From NCBI RefSeq assembly GCF_022095675.1, contig NZ_JAHYSG010000063.1, positions 8,699-72,698 of the forward strand: a stretch of DNA of 64,000 nucleotides, in the 5' to 3' direction. This document shows positions 1 through 8,644 of this stretch, piece after piece. The notes under the pieces were generated by a model that saw only the letters and a list, made by a program, of their open reading frames with translations, was not told the DNA's origin and did not search any database. The DNA comes from Dactylosporangium sp. AC04546. Its GTDB lineage: Bacteria > Actinomycetota > Actinomycetes > Mycobacteriales > Micromonosporaceae. Every line of letters begins with the position of its first letter. Within the stretch, counting starts at the first letter, position 1. The position numbers and the translations under genes are program-made.

Positions 1-2424
1 GGCGGCCGCGGCGACCAGGACCGCGCCGATCATGGCGGTCAGGCCCATGGCGTACGCCAGGTACCAGGTCAGGGCGCCGTCCATGTACAGCACGCCCCGC
101 ATCGGGCGGATGTCGATGCGGTAGTCGTCGAAGTAGCGCCGCGCATATATGGTCTGGCCGCCCACCGACGCCTCCGCGAGCAGGAAGCCCAGGCCGGCCC
201 AGAGCGCGATCCACGACAGCCGGGCGGCGCGGGCTCCGGCCGGGGCCAGCAGGCGGCTCGGCGCGGGCGGGCGCCTGCGGCCGACGAGCCGCCACACCCC
301 GGCGCCGGCCAGGATCAGCGCGCCCGTGATCAGGAAGGCGAAGTCGGTCCCGCTGAAGTAGCTGCTTTCCGCCGTGAGCCGGTAGGCGATGCCGTCCGCG
401 AGCCGGAACGACTGGCCGGCGTCCCAGAAGAGCGCGGCCAGGAATGTGGTGACCACGGCGCCGCCGGCGGCGATCAGGGCCGGGCCGAGCGCGCGGTACG
501 CGGGCACGACCTGCGCCCCGGCCGTCACCACGATCAGGGCCATCGCCAGCAGGACGGCGATCGGCTTGGCCATGAGCGGGGTCATGACGCCGCTGAGCAG
601 CGGGGACGAGCTGCCGAAGTCGCCGACGAGGAGGCTGAGCGACCCGGCCGCCAGTACGGCCAGCAGCGCCGCGAGCAGCACCCGGCCCCCGCGCCGGTGA
701 TCGGTCTGTCCGTCGGCCGGGCTCGGCGCGGGCACCTGGGCCGGTTTCGCGACCGGTGGAGCGGTCGGTGGAGCGGTCGGCGGTGCGGCCGAGGCGAACG
801 GGGCCGGCGAGACCGGCATCGCGGCGGCGGGCGTGGCGGAGACCGGCGCTGCGGCGAACGACGTCGGCGGCCCGGACACAGGCGGCCCGGATATCGGCAC
901 GAAGGGGCCGGCTGGGGCGGGCGCCGGCGGCGCCGATGCCGGCGGGCTGGAGATCGGCGCGAAGGGGCTGACCGGGGCCACGGACGCGGGAGGTGCCGGC
1001 GGGCTGGGGATCGCGGCGAAGGGGTCGGCCGCGGACGCGGGAGGTGCCGGCTGGCTGGGGATCGCCCCGAATGAGCCGGCCGGAGCGGGCGCCGGGGCCG
1101 CGGACGCGGGCGATGCCGACGGGCTGGGGATCGCCGCGAACGGGTCGGCCGGAGCGGGCGCCGGGGCCGCGGACGCGGGCGGTGCCGGCGGGGCGGCCAC
1201 CGGTGGCGAGACGGGCGCGGGCGGGACCGACGCCGTCGCCCGGGCGACCGGTGCCGGCGAGACGGGAACGGTCGGCCCGGCCGCAGGCGAGCTGGGGCCG
1301 ACCGGCGGCGACGTGGGGATCGGGGCGATCGGCGCGGGCTGTGGCGGTACCGGAGCGGCCATCGGCGCACCGGAAGCCAGCAGGCTGCCCTGGGCCACCA
1401 CCAGCTCGGGCTGCTCCAGCACCACCGGGGCCACGCCGAGGGCGCGGTGCAGCAGGGTGGCCACGAGCGGCACGCGGCTGGCCCCGCCCACCAGGAAGAC
1501 GCCGGCCAGGCGGTCGGCGGTCACGCCGCTGGTGAAGAGGGTCGCGGTGGTCAGCGCCACCGTCCGCTCCAGCCACGGCCGGGCGAGCGCCTCGAACTCG
1601 GGGCGGGTCAGGTGCAGGTCGACGTCGTACAGCGGCACCGCGAGGCCGGCCGTCGAGGCGCGGCTCAGCAGCTCCTTGACCGACCGGGCGTCGTCCCAGA
1701 GGGCCCGGCGGTGGCGGCGGTCCGGCGTGGTGGCCGGGGCCGCGAGGCGCTGCCAGAGTGCGGGGTCCTGCCCGGCGACCCGCTGGCCGGCCCAGTCGAC
1801 GATCGCCGCGTCGAGGTCGACGCCGCCGACGTCGTCGAGGCCCTGGGCGGCGACCACGTCCCAGCCACCGGCGGCGCGGCGCACGACGCTGATGTCGAAG
1901 GTGCCGCCGCCGAAGTCGTACACCACGACCGCATGGCCGTCCGGGACGTGGTGGCCGAGGACGGCGGTGAAGTACATCGCCGCCGCCACCGGCTCGGGCA
2001 CCAGCTCGACGGCGGGCAGGCCGGCCCGCCCGGCCGCGTCCGCGAGCAGGGCGCGGCGAGTCGGGCCCCAGCCGGCGGGATGGGTGAGGACCGCGCCGCT
2101 CGGGGCCGCGCCGAGCGCCCGGCGGCCCTCCTCGGCCGCGCGGTGCAGGACCGCCCCGACGATCTGCGCGATCGGCAGGTCGCGGCCGCCGAGAAAGAGC
2201 GACGACTCGTCGATGCGGCGCTTCGGGTGCGGCTCGTACGCGGCGGGGTCGAGCCGGGCGCTGCGCTCGGCGTCGCGGCCGACAAGCAGCGCGCCCTCGC
2301 CGTCGACGTAGACGGCGGACGGCAGCAGCGGGGAGGAGTCGAAGAGCAGCGCCTCGGTGCGGCCGTCGGGACGGGTGAACACGGCGACGGTGTGCGAGGT
2401 ACCGAAGTCGATGCCGAGACGCAT
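1..2424 (-). CDS. Hsp70-family ATPase with Pro/Ala linker and multi-span membrane C-terminus (partial)
   Basis: The reading frame is open from the ATG at 2424 to the window edge (808 codons, no stop), so the C-terminus is missing. The N-terminus carries the actin/Hsp70 phosphate-binding signature (MRLGIDFGTSHTVAVF), with YDFGGGTFDIS near residue 170 and VFLVGGASRVPLV near residue 310, so about residues 1-340 form an Hsp70-type nucleotide-binding domain. No substrate-binding domain follows. Instead there is a long Pro/Ala/Ser-rich stretch (about 345-575) and then about six hydrophobic segments beginning near residue 580. It is probably a membrane-anchored Hsp70-like ATPase of unknown client. 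Overlapping plus-strand open frames are compositional shadows. Confidence 0.85.
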   Translation of the reverse strand, partial: MRLGIDFGTSHTVAVFTRPDGRTEALLFDSSPLLPSAVYVDGEGALLVGRDAERSARLDPAAYEPHPKRRIDESSLFLGGRDLPIAQIVGAVLHRAAEEGRRALGAAPSGAVLTHPAGWGPTRRALLADAAGRAGLPAVELVPEPVAAAMYFTAVLGHHVPDGHAVVVYDFGGGTFDISVVRRAAGGWDVVAAQGLDDVGGVDLDAAIVDWAGQRVAGQDPALWQRLAAPATTPDRRHRRALWDDARSVKELLSRASTAGLAVPLYDVDLHLTRPEFEALARPWLERTVALTTATLFTSGVTADRLAGVFLVGGASRVPLVATLLHRALGVAPVVLEQPELVVAQGSLLASGAPMAAPVPPQPAPIAPIPTSPPVGPSSPAAGPTVPVSPAPVARATASVPPAPVSPPVAAPPAPPASAAPAPAPADPFAAIPSPSASPASAAPAPAPAGSFGAIPSQPAPPASAADPFAAIPSPPAPPASVAPVSPFAPISSPPASAPPAPAPAGPFVPISGPPVSGPPTSFAAAPVSATPAAAMPVSPAPFASAAPPTAPPTAPPVAKPAQVPAPSPADGQTDHRRGGRVLLAALLAVLAAGSLSLLVGDFGSSSPLLSGVMTPLMAKPIAVLLAMALIVVTAGAQVVPAYRALGPALIAAGGAVVTTFLAALFWDAGQSFRLADGIAYRLTAESSYFSGTDFAFLITGALILAGAGVWRLVGRRRPPAPSRLLAPAGARAARLSWIALWAGLGFLLAEASVGGQTIYARRYFDDYRIDIRPMRGVLYMDGALTWYLAYAMGLTAMIGAVLVAAAA

Positions 2425-2494
2425 GTGACGGACGTTAATGGGTCGACGCCACCACTGTCGGTAACCGTTCGGGCGTACCTGGTCGGCCGTTCGC

Positions 2495-2512
2495 ATCACT
2501 CGAACGAGTGAT
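2495..2512. promoter_or_regulatory. 18-bp inverted repeat, candidate operator
   Basis: ATCACTCG-AA-CGAGTGAT has two perfect 8-bp arms around AA. It lies 71 bp upstream of the Hsp70-like start (minus strand) and about 120 bp before the riboswitch on the plus strand, so it could serve either gene as a dimeric regulator site. No regulator is identified. Confidence 0.4.
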
Positions 2513-2619
2513 CTGGGTCACTATTGATCGGGTGGAGCAGCCCTTTCATGGGGCGCGTCACACTCCACACAAACCGTGCGCTGCGCAAGAGGAATGCGGT
2601 AGGTAGGCTGACCGTCGGT

Positions 2620-2795
2620 CTCGTCCAGTCAGGCGCCGCCCCCGGTGCCGGGCGGGGCTGCCGCCTAATCGCCGTCCGCGGCGAGCCGGGGACCCACCGT
2701 AACGTTGGGGTGAATCTACCGTCCCGCTCTCTGGGTCGGTGGTAGGGGTCGTTCCGTCCCGAACCCGTCAGCTAACTCGGTCGGCGGCCGACGGA
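2620..2795 (+). ncRNA. c-di-AMP (ydaO/yuaA) riboswitch
   Basis: The leader of the downstream secreted hydrolase gene contains the conserved ydaO core: GAGCCGGGGACCCACCG, then TTGGGGTGAATC, GTAGGGG, and close to the 3' end CCGAACCCGTCAGCTAACTC. These blocks occur in the order seen in actinobacterial ydaO elements, which sense cyclic di-AMP and commonly precede cell-wall hydrolase genes. The boundaries are approximate. The call rests on recognised consensus blocks, not on a covariance search. Confidence 0.85.
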
Positions 2796-2811
2796 AGGAA
2801 CAACGAACCAG

Positions 2812-3828
2812 ATGTCATCCCGACATCCCTATCGGCGTGTGATCGGCGCCATGCTGGCTGCGCTGGTGCTCGGGGGGCTCGCCGCCACGCCCGCCGCCGC
2901 CGAGCCGGGCGACACGCCGGGCGACGAGGGTTCCAACCCGACGCTCGCCCAGGTCCTCGACGAGACGACCCGTGCCTGGATCGAGGCCAGGGACCGCTAC
3001 GACGCCTCGGTGAAGCACCAGGCGGAGCTGACCGCGCAGCTGCAGGCCACGGAGGCCCGGCTCGCGACGCTCAACGACCAGGTGACCTCGATCGCCGTCG
3101 CCGCCTACCGCACCGGTCCGCTCAGCACGTTCGCCGTGCTGATCGACTCCGGCGACCCCGACAGCTTTGCCCAGCGCGCCGGCTCGATCGACGAGCTGGC
3201 CCGCCACAACGACAACGTGCTGCGCGAGTTCAACCAGCTCAAGAAGAGCCAGACCGAGCAGAAGGCGGCCCTCGACGCCGAGGTGCTGACCCAGCGGCAG
3301 CAGGTCGAGACCATGGCCGCCAAGAAGAAGGAGTCGGAGAAGGCGCTCTCTCAGGCCGGTGGCCCGAGCAACGGCTTCGTCTCCGCCAACCTTCCGCTGG
3401 CCGACCCGGTGAAGCGCAACGCCAACGGCTCACTGCCGAAGGAGTCGTGCAACCAGAACGACCCGACGACCACCGGCTGCATCACGCCGCGCATGCTGCA
3501 CGCCATGCAGCAGGCCCAGGCGGCCGGCTTCAAGCGGTTCGTCTCCTGCTACCGCCCGAGTGGGCCCTACGAGCACCCGAAGGGCCGCGCCTGCGACTTC
3601 TCGGTGCAGGCGAAGTCAGGCTTCGGTGGCAACGCGACCGGCGAGGACAAGGTCTACGGCGCCAACCTGGCGACGTACTTCGTGAAGAACGCCGACCGCC
3701 TCGGCGTCATGTACGTCATCTGGTATCGACAAGTGTGGACACCTGCGGTCGGCTGGCACCATTACAGCGGCGTCGGCGGCGATCCCTCCAGTGACCACAC
3801 CAACCACGTGCACCTCTCGATCCTCTGA
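2812..3828 (+). CDS. Secreted coiled-coil protein with ARB_07466-like (LAS-type) C-terminal domain
   Basis: 338 aa. The ATG at 2812 is preceded by GGAAGGA and by the ydaO riboswitch. An N-terminal signal peptide ends near AAAEP (about residue 31). Residues 40-180 are rich in heptad-like Leu/Ala/Gln and resemble the coiled-coil N-terminus of RipA/CwlO-type hydrolases. The C-terminal part (about 205-338) has HPKGRACDFS and DHTNHVHLSIL, the His/Asp pattern of LAS/M15-like metallopeptidases. It probably acts on peptidoglycan outside the cell, under c-di-AMP control. Catalysis is inferred from the motifs. Confidence 0.8.
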   Translation: MSSRHPYRRVIGAMLAALVLGGLAATPAAAEPGDTPGDEGSNPTLAQVLDETTRAWIEARDRYDASVKHQAELTAQLQATEARLATLNDQVTSIAVAAYRTGPLSTFAVLIDSGDPDSFAQRAGSIDELARHNDNVLREFNQLKKSQTEQKAALDAEVLTQRQQVETMAAKKKESEKALSQAGGPSNGFVSANLPLADPVKRNANGSLPKESCNQNDPTTTGCITPRMLHAMQQAQAAGFKRFVSCYRPSGPYEHPKGRACDFSVQAKSGFGGNATGEDKVYGANLATYFVKNADRLGVMYVIWYRQVWTPAVGWHHYSGVGGDPSSDHTNHVHLSIL

Positions 3829-3848
3829 CGTTTGACCTCACATTCGCG

Positions 3849-3885
3849 GGCGGCCGGCCGATAGGGAAACTGTCGACCGGCCGCC
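3849..3885 (+). terminator. Weak hairpin after hydrolase gene
   Basis: GGCGGCCGG pairs with CCGGCCGCC across a 19-nt loop, 20 bp after the hydrolase stop. There is no T-tract, so terminator function is tentative. Confidence 0.35.
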
Positions 3886-3908
3886 GTGCGTTTGAGGGGA
3901 CCACCGCA

Positions 3909-4118
3909 GTGAAGTACCGACTCGTGACCCGCAGCGACTTCGACGGGCTCGTGTGCGCCGTTCTCCTGCGTCACCTCGGCGACATCACCTTCGTGCACCC
4001 CAAGGACGTGCAGGACGGCACGGTCGAGGTCGGTCCGGACGACGCCGAGCGGGTGCTGGCCGAGCTCATCGACAAGGTCGGCACCGCGGTCCCTGTATCT
4101 CAAGGGAACCGTAAATAA
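3909..4118 (+). pseudogene. Internally deleted DHH-type exopolyphosphatase-like remnant
   Basis: A 69-residue frame begins GTG at 3909 behind GAGGGG. Its first ~42 residues (MKYRLVTRSDFDGLVCAVLL, then FVHPKDVQDGTVEV) match the N-terminus of the roughly 300-residue actinobacterial DHH phosphoesterases. The next part, GPDDAERVLAELIDKV, resembles the C-terminal end of the same family. About 230 central residues, including the DHH catalytic motif, are absent. It reads as an in-frame internal deletion and cannot be an active phosphatase. The family assignment is from memory of the family. Confidence 0.7.
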
Positions 4119-4216
4119 CCTTCATAAAACGATGACGTTCGCTCCATGCGGGTGCTCCGGCTGGTCGGATGGGTGCCGGTCCTGGGAGTCGTGCTCGTTA
4201 GAGGGAGTGATCGAAG

Positions 4217-5329
4217 GTGTCGAGAGTGCGCCTGCTGGCGACGCTCGCCGCGGTGGCCATCGTGGGCGGCGTCGTAGCGGTCTTCAACATGCTGCCGGCG
4301 TCCGCCGCCACGTGCGCCGCGCAGTGGAACGCCTCGGCGGTCTACACGGGCGGGATGACCGCCTCGCTGAACGGCCGCAACTACCGTGCCAAGTGGTGGA
4401 CGCAGAACGAGCGCCCGCCCGGCACGTCCGGCGTCTGGGAGGATCAGGGCACCTGCGGCGGCAGCACGCCGAACCCGCCGACGCAGACCGGCACCACCGG
4501 CGCGTGCAGCTTCCCCGCGTGGCAGCAGGGCCGCAACTACGTCACCGGCGACATCGTGAAGTTCACGGATGGCAAGTACTACATCGCCGAGCACGACAAC
4601 CCGGGGTACAGCCCGGTCATCAGCACCTGGTACTGGGACCCGTACACCTGCTCCGGCGGTGGCGGCGGTACCACGCCGCCTCCCACCACGCAGCCTCCGT
4701 CGAGCGGCGGCTTCGTGGTCAGCGAGGCCCAGTTCAACCAGATGTTCCCGAGCCGGAACCAGTTCTACACGTACCAGGGCCTGGTCAACGCGCTGTCGGC
4801 CTACCCGGCGTTCGCGCGGACCGGCTCGGACGCGGCCCGCAAGCAGGAGGCCGCCGCCTTCCTCGCCAACGTGAACCACGAGACGGGCGGGCTGGTCTAC
4901 ATCGTCGAGCAGAACACCGCGAACTACCCGCACTACTGCGACATGAGCCAGCCGTACGGCTGCCCGGCCGGCCAGGCCGCCTACTACGGGCGCGGCCCGA
5001 TCCAGCTGAGCTGGAACTTCAACTACAAGGCCGCCGGTGACGCGCTCGGCATCGACCTGCTGCACAACCCCAACCTCGTGCAGACCGATCCGGCGGTCGC
5101 CATGAAGACGGCGCTGTGGTACTGGAACACCCAGAGCGGCCCGGGCACCATGACCCCGCACAACGCCATGGTCAACGGGGCCGGCTTCGGTGAGACGATC
5201 CGCAGCATCAACGGCAGCCTGGAATGCGGCGGGCGCAACCCGGCCCAGGTCCAGAGTCGGGTCCAGGCGTACCAGCGCTTCACGCAGATCCTGGGCGTCG
5301 GGGTCGGCCCCGGCAACCTGTCCTGCTGA
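4217..5329 (+). CDS. Secreted GH19 chitinase with two chitin-binding modules
   Basis: 370 aa from a GTG start (GAGGG upstream). A signal peptide ends at PASAA (about 32). Two small aromatic-rich CBM5/12-like modules follow (about 33-80 and 95-150), the second containing AWQQGRNYVTGDIVKF and WYWDPYTC, then a Gly/Pro/Thr linker. The catalytic domain (about 170-365) is GH19: NHETGG holds the general-acid Glu, and GRGPIQLSWNFNY is the substrate-cleft motif. It hydrolyses chitin outside the cell. It stands alone, between a pseudogene and a convergent AraC gene. Confidence 0.95.
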   Translation: MSRVRLLATLAAVAIVGGVVAVFNMLPASAATCAAQWNASAVYTGGMTASLNGRNYRAKWWTQNERPPGTSGVWEDQGTCGGSTPNPPTQTGTTGACSFPAWQQGRNYVTGDIVKFTDGKYYIAEHDNPGYSPVISTWYWDPYTCSGGGGGTTPPPTTQPPSSGGFVVSEAQFNQMFPSRNQFYTYQGLVNALSAYPAFARTGSDAARKQEAAAFLANVNHETGGLVYIVEQNTANYPHYCDMSQPYGCPAGQAAYYGRGPIQLSWNFNYKAAGDALGIDLLHNPNLVQTDPAVAMKTALWYWNTQSGPGTMTPHNAMVNGAGFGETIRSINGSLECGGRNPAQVQSRVQAYQRFTQILGVGVGPGNLSC

Positions 5330-5345
5330 GGTTCGTAGCGAGCTC

Positions 5346-5375
5346 GGTAGCCGCGGAGGGGGTTCCGCGGCTACC
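5346..5375. terminator. Bidirectional hairpin between convergent genes
   Basis: GGTAGCCGCGGA pairs perfectly with TCCGCGGCTACC across a 6-nt G-rich loop, between the chitinase stop and the 3' end of the AraC gene, which it overlaps by 5 bp. Confidence 0.65.
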
Positions 5376-6324
5376 GCACACTTCCGGGTGACACCCCGAA
5401 CTCGCGCTTGAAGGCCCGGCTGAACGCCGCCTCAGACGCGTAGCCGAAGCGCCGAGCCACCGCCGAGAGGGGCTCGGCGCTTCGGTTGAGGTGGGCTCGG
5501 GCCAGTTGCAGGCGCCACTCCGTGAGGTACCGCATCGCCGGCTCACCGACGAGGTCGGTGAAGCGGGCCGAGAACGCCGATCGCGACATGCCCGCCTCCC
5601 GGGCCAGTGACTGCACGCTCCAGTCGCGGGCGGGCGCGCGATGGATCGACCGCAGCGCCCGCCCGACCTGGTCGTCACGCAGCGCCGCCAGCCAGCCCTG
5701 CCGAGCGTCCGGCGCCGAGTCGAGCCAGGTGCGGATCGCCTGGATGACCAGGATGTCGGCCAGCCTCGTGATCATCGTTTCGCCGCCCGGCCGCAGCTCG
5801 GCCGCCTCCCGCGCGATGAACCGCAGCGTGCTGCTCAGCCAGCCGGCGTCGTCGGCCTCCCACGCGTCGAGGTGCAGCACCCTCGGCAGCTGCCCGACGA
5901 GCCGGCGCGCGGCGACGTGGTCGACCTCCATGACCCCGTACGTGATGTGGGTCCGCGCCCCGCCCCCGCCATGGCGCAGGATCTCGTACCGCTCGCTGAC
6001 CTTCTCGACGGGCAGGTCGAACAGCGGATCCGCCGGTGCGTCGGGGCTGCTGCGCAGCCGGTGCGGCGTGCCGTGCGGGACGAGGCTCATGCTGCCCTGG
6101 CGGAGCAGCCGCGGCGGCTCGCCGTCGACCTCCAGCCAGGCCTCGCCCACCGTCACCACCTGGAGCGTCATCACGCCGTCGAGGCGCGGGATGGCGACGC
6201 CCCACGGCGCGGTGCACTCGGCCCGGCAGTACAGCGTGCCGGTGAGGTGCAGCAGGTGCAGCGCCTCACCGAGCGGGTCCCCGGCGGGCGGCAGCGGCAT
6301 GCGTGGCGTGTCCACGTCGTCCAT
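5371..6324 (-). CDS. AraC-family regulator with cupin sensor domain
   Basis: 317 aa. The start at 6324 is chosen because GGAGG sits 7 nt upstream; an upstream ATG at 6387 has none. Residues 1-175 resemble the AraC-type cupin sensor (WLEVDGEPPRLLRQGS, LVPHGTPHRL). Residues 205-317 hold two HTH motifs (SVQSLAREAGMSRSAFSARF and LSAVARRFGYASEAAFSRAF). It is divergent from the NmrA-like reductase across 113 bp and probably controls it. Confidence 0.92.
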   Translation of the reverse strand: MDDVDTPRMPLPPAGDPLGEALHLLHLTGTLYCRAECTAPWGVAIPRLDGVMTLQVVTVGEAWLEVDGEPPRLLRQGSMSLVPHGTPHRLRSSPDAPADPLFDLPVEKVSERYEILRHGGGGARTHITYGVMEVDHVAARRLVGQLPRVLHLDAWEADDAGWLSSTLRFIAREAAELRPGGETMITRLADILVIQAIRTWLDSAPDARQGWLAALRDDQVGRALRSIHRAPARDWSVQSLAREAGMSRSAFSARFTDLVGEPAMRYLTEWRLQLARAHLNRSAEPLSAVARRFGYASEAAFSRAFKREFGVSPGSVR

Positions 6325-6437
6325 GGTGCCTCCATCGCTGGACGATCGGCAAGGTCTTACGGATCTCGTGTGATTGTTCGTCTCCATTCCGGGCGGCAGG
6401 CTGGACGCACTGGCAACTGATTCGGAGGTACCGTCAA

Positions 6438-7232
6438 ATGTCCATGCTTGTCATCGGAGCCACCGGCAAGACAGGCCGGCGCGTCGCCCAGCGGCTCGCC
6501 GAGGCCGGCGTGGCGGTCCGCGGTGTCTCGCGCCCGGTCTTCGACTGGGAGCGCCGCGAGACGTGGGCACCGGCATTGACCGGCGTCTCGGCCGCCTACG
6601 TCACGTACTCGCCGGACCTGGCCGCGCCGGGCGCCGCCGAGGCCGTCGAGGCGTTCGTGAAGACCGCGACCGACGCGGGCGTCGACCGCCTGGTGCTGCT
6701 GTCGGGGCGCGGCGAGGCGGGCGCGGAGCGCTGCGAGCAGTTGATGCGCGCGAGCGACGTCGTCCTGCGGGCCTCGTGGTTCAACCAGAACTTCAGCGAG
6801 GGCCACCTGCTGGACTCGGTGCTGTCCGGCGTCATCGCCCTCCCGGCCGGCGAGGTGGCCGAGCCGTTCACCGACGTCGATGACATCGCGGACGTCGCGG
6901 TGGCCGCGCTGACCGAGGACCGGCACGCCGGCCGCCTGTACGAGCTGACGGGCCCGCGCCTGCTGACGTTCGCGGACGCCGCGGCCGAGATCGCCGAGGC
7001 CTCCGGCCGGGACGTGGCGTACGTGTCGCTGCCGGCGGCGGACTTCCACGCCGCGCTGGTCCCGACGCTGGGCCCGGCGCTGGCGGACCTGCTGACGGCG
7101 CTGTGCGAGGAGGTCTTCGACGGTCGCAACGCGTCGCTGACCGACGGCGTGCAGGAGGCCCTGGGCCGCGCGCCGCGCGACTTCGCCGACTTCTGCGCCG
7201 CCGCGGTGGCCTCGGGCGCGTGGGCGCGGTGA
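6438..7232 (+). CDS. NmrA-like NAD(P)-binding SDR protein
   Basis: 264 aa. The ATG at 6438 has GGAGGT 8 nt upstream, so longer upstream frames are rejected. It opens with the Rossmann nucleotide-binding motif VIGATGKTGRRVAQ and continues as an atypical SDR (VDRLVLLSGRG, LRASWFNQNFSEG, FTDVDDIADVAVAAL). Such proteins are quinone or azo-type oxidoreductases or redox sensors. The substrate is unknown. The stop overlaps the next gene's GTG by 3 bp, so the two are translationally coupled. Confidence 0.9.
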   Translation: MSMLVIGATGKTGRRVAQRLAEAGVAVRGVSRPVFDWERRETWAPALTGVSAAYVTYSPDLAAPGAAEAVEAFVKTATDAGVDRLVLLSGRGEAGAERCEQLMRASDVVLRASWFNQNFSEGHLLDSVLSGVIALPAGEVAEPFTDVDDIADVAVAALTEDRHAGRLYELTGPRLLTFADAAAEIAEASGRDVAYVSLPAADFHAALVPTLGPALADLLTALCEEVFDGRNASLTDGVQEALGRAPRDFADFCAAAVASGAWAR

Positions 7233-7618
7233 AGCCGATCCTGCTCGTGGCGGGCCTGGTGGCGGTGGCGATCGGTGGCTTCGCCCTCCTGCTCCCGGTC
7301 TCGTTCCGGGCGTCGTACGGCATCGACGCGGCGGGCGACCTGAGCCTGCTGAACGAGACCCGAGCCTTCGGCGGCGGCTTGCTGGCGGTGGGTGTGGCGA
7401 TCGCCTGGGGCGGCTTCACCCGCACGTTGGCGGCTCCGGCGGCGCTGCTGGGCACGGCGGTGTACGGCGCGTACGGCCTGTCCCGCCTGCTGAGCCTGGC
7501 CACGGACGGCCGCCCGGACGGCGGCCTTCTGCTCGCGGGCGCGGTGGAGCTGCTCTTGGCCGCGGCCTGCGCGACGGTCGTCCCGAGAGCGAGGAGGTCG
7601 GCCCTGGCGTCGTCGTGA
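7229..7618 (+). CDS. DUF4345-like small membrane protein
   Basis: 129 aa from a GTG at 7229 overlapping the upstream TGA. There are four hydrophobic segments (about 4-22, 43-62, 67-84 and 97-118) and the typical ETRAFGGGLLAVGVA segment of DUF4345 proteins. The function is unknown. It is the second gene of an AraC-linked two-gene operon. Confidence 0.75.
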   Translation: MKPILLVAGLVAVAIGGFALLLPVSFRASYGIDAAGDLSLLNETRAFGGGLLAVGVAIAWGGFTRTLAAPAALLGTAVYGAYGLSRLLSLATDGRPDGGLLLAGAVELLLAAACATVVPRARRSALASS

Positions 7619-7690
7619 TCACGGGAAACTTCGTCCCTCCCGGCCGTCCGTCATGTCGGCTGGGAGGGCGCGAATCGCTACAGTTGCGCC

Positions 7691-8551
7691 GTGTTGTTCG
7701 TCGTGGTTGACGAGGCCGGGCGGTGTCTCGTCGCGCTTGACGAGCCCGGGTTCGACCACGGCGTCGAGCGGGAGGAATGCGACGGCATCGTCCAATTCCG
7801 ATCGCGCGAGAACGGGTTCGACGGGGTTCGGCCGGCCACCGACCTGGCCACCGCGCGGTTCCTCACCGGGGCCGGGTTCGTGGCCACCGCCGGGGTGGCT
7901 GTCACGCTCTCCGCGCTCGTCACGCCATGGATCGGGGTGCCGGTCGGGATCGTGGGCGTGGCCGTCGTCGGGCGGCGGTACGTGCGCCAGGAAACAGCCG
8001 AAGTCAATGTCTGGAACAGCCGGCATCGCCTGCTCGACGCCGGGCCCGAGGCGGGAATCTTCGGGCGGGCCGTCATGGCCGCGCGGCAGACGGCGCGCAG
8101 CTGGCCGCACCTCGCGCCGCTCGTGCGGCTCGACAGCCCGCGGGACGAGCTGTCCACATCCCTGTGGGTGCTCGCGGGGCTTCTGCGGGATCACGCCGTG
8201 CTGCGCGAGCAGGTCGCCGAGCTCGAGCAGGCGCGGGTCGAGGTGCCCGAGCGGACCGGCCTGCGCGACGAGCTGGAGGACCGGATCAGCGTCGTCGAGG
8301 ACTCGCGGATTCCGGTGTACCGCGAGATCGAGCGCCGGCTGACCGCCCTGGAGACACTGGCCGCGGAGTGCCGGGCGTTCGTGCGCGACGAGCAGGTCGT
8401 CCGCAACGCGCGCAGGTCGATCCAGCGGGCCGATCTCGTGCTCGGCCGGATCGCGCCGCCCGACCCCCTGGCCCCCGACCCGGCGCAGGACCTCGCCGAG
8501 CGCACGCAGGCAGTGATCGGTGCATATCGAGAACTCCAAGAGGGGTGCTGA
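7691..8551 (+). CDS. Unrecognised protein with two membrane segments and a C-terminal coiled coil
   Basis: 286 aa from GTG at 7691. I do not recognise the family. The first ~50 residues are soluble. Two hydrophobic stretches lie at about 55-72 and 76-93 (ATAGVAVTLSALVTPWIGVP, then VGIVGVAVVG). Residues 155-285 are highly charged and helical (LREQVAELEQARVEVPERTG, then RAFVRDEQVVRN), consistent with a cytoplasmic coiled coil. No catalytic motif is seen. A long minus-strand frame over it is a shadow. Confidence 0.6.
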   Translation: MLFVVVDEAGRCLVALDEPGFDHGVEREECDGIVQFRSRENGFDGVRPATDLATARFLTGAGFVATAGVAVTLSALVTPWIGVPVGIVGVAVVGRRYVRQETAEVNVWNSRHRLLDAGPEAGIFGRAVMAARQTARSWPHLAPLVRLDSPRDELSTSLWVLAGLLRDHAVLREQVAELEQARVEVPERTGLRDELEDRISVVEDSRIPVYREIERRLTALETLAAECRAFVRDEQVVRNARRSIQRADLVLGRIAPPDPLAPDPAQDLAERTQAVIGAYRELQEGC

Positions 8552-8644
8552 CCCTACCCAAAGAGGGTGCCCAGCCGGTCTGACTCGGCAGCCCTACCAG
8601 AGGAAAGTCGACGGTGTCGCGCCCCCACGGAAGGGACCTCACCG

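Noticed and set aside
833..2511. Long plus-strand open frames over the Hsp70-like gene
   Set aside because: They are antisense to a minus-strand frame with clear Hsp70 motifs and are only Gly/Ala/Arg-rich composition.
7619..8539. 306-codon minus-strand frame opposite the 7691-8551 gene
   Set aside because: The plus-strand frame has a consistent membrane/coiled-coil layout and codon bias; the antisense frame has neither.
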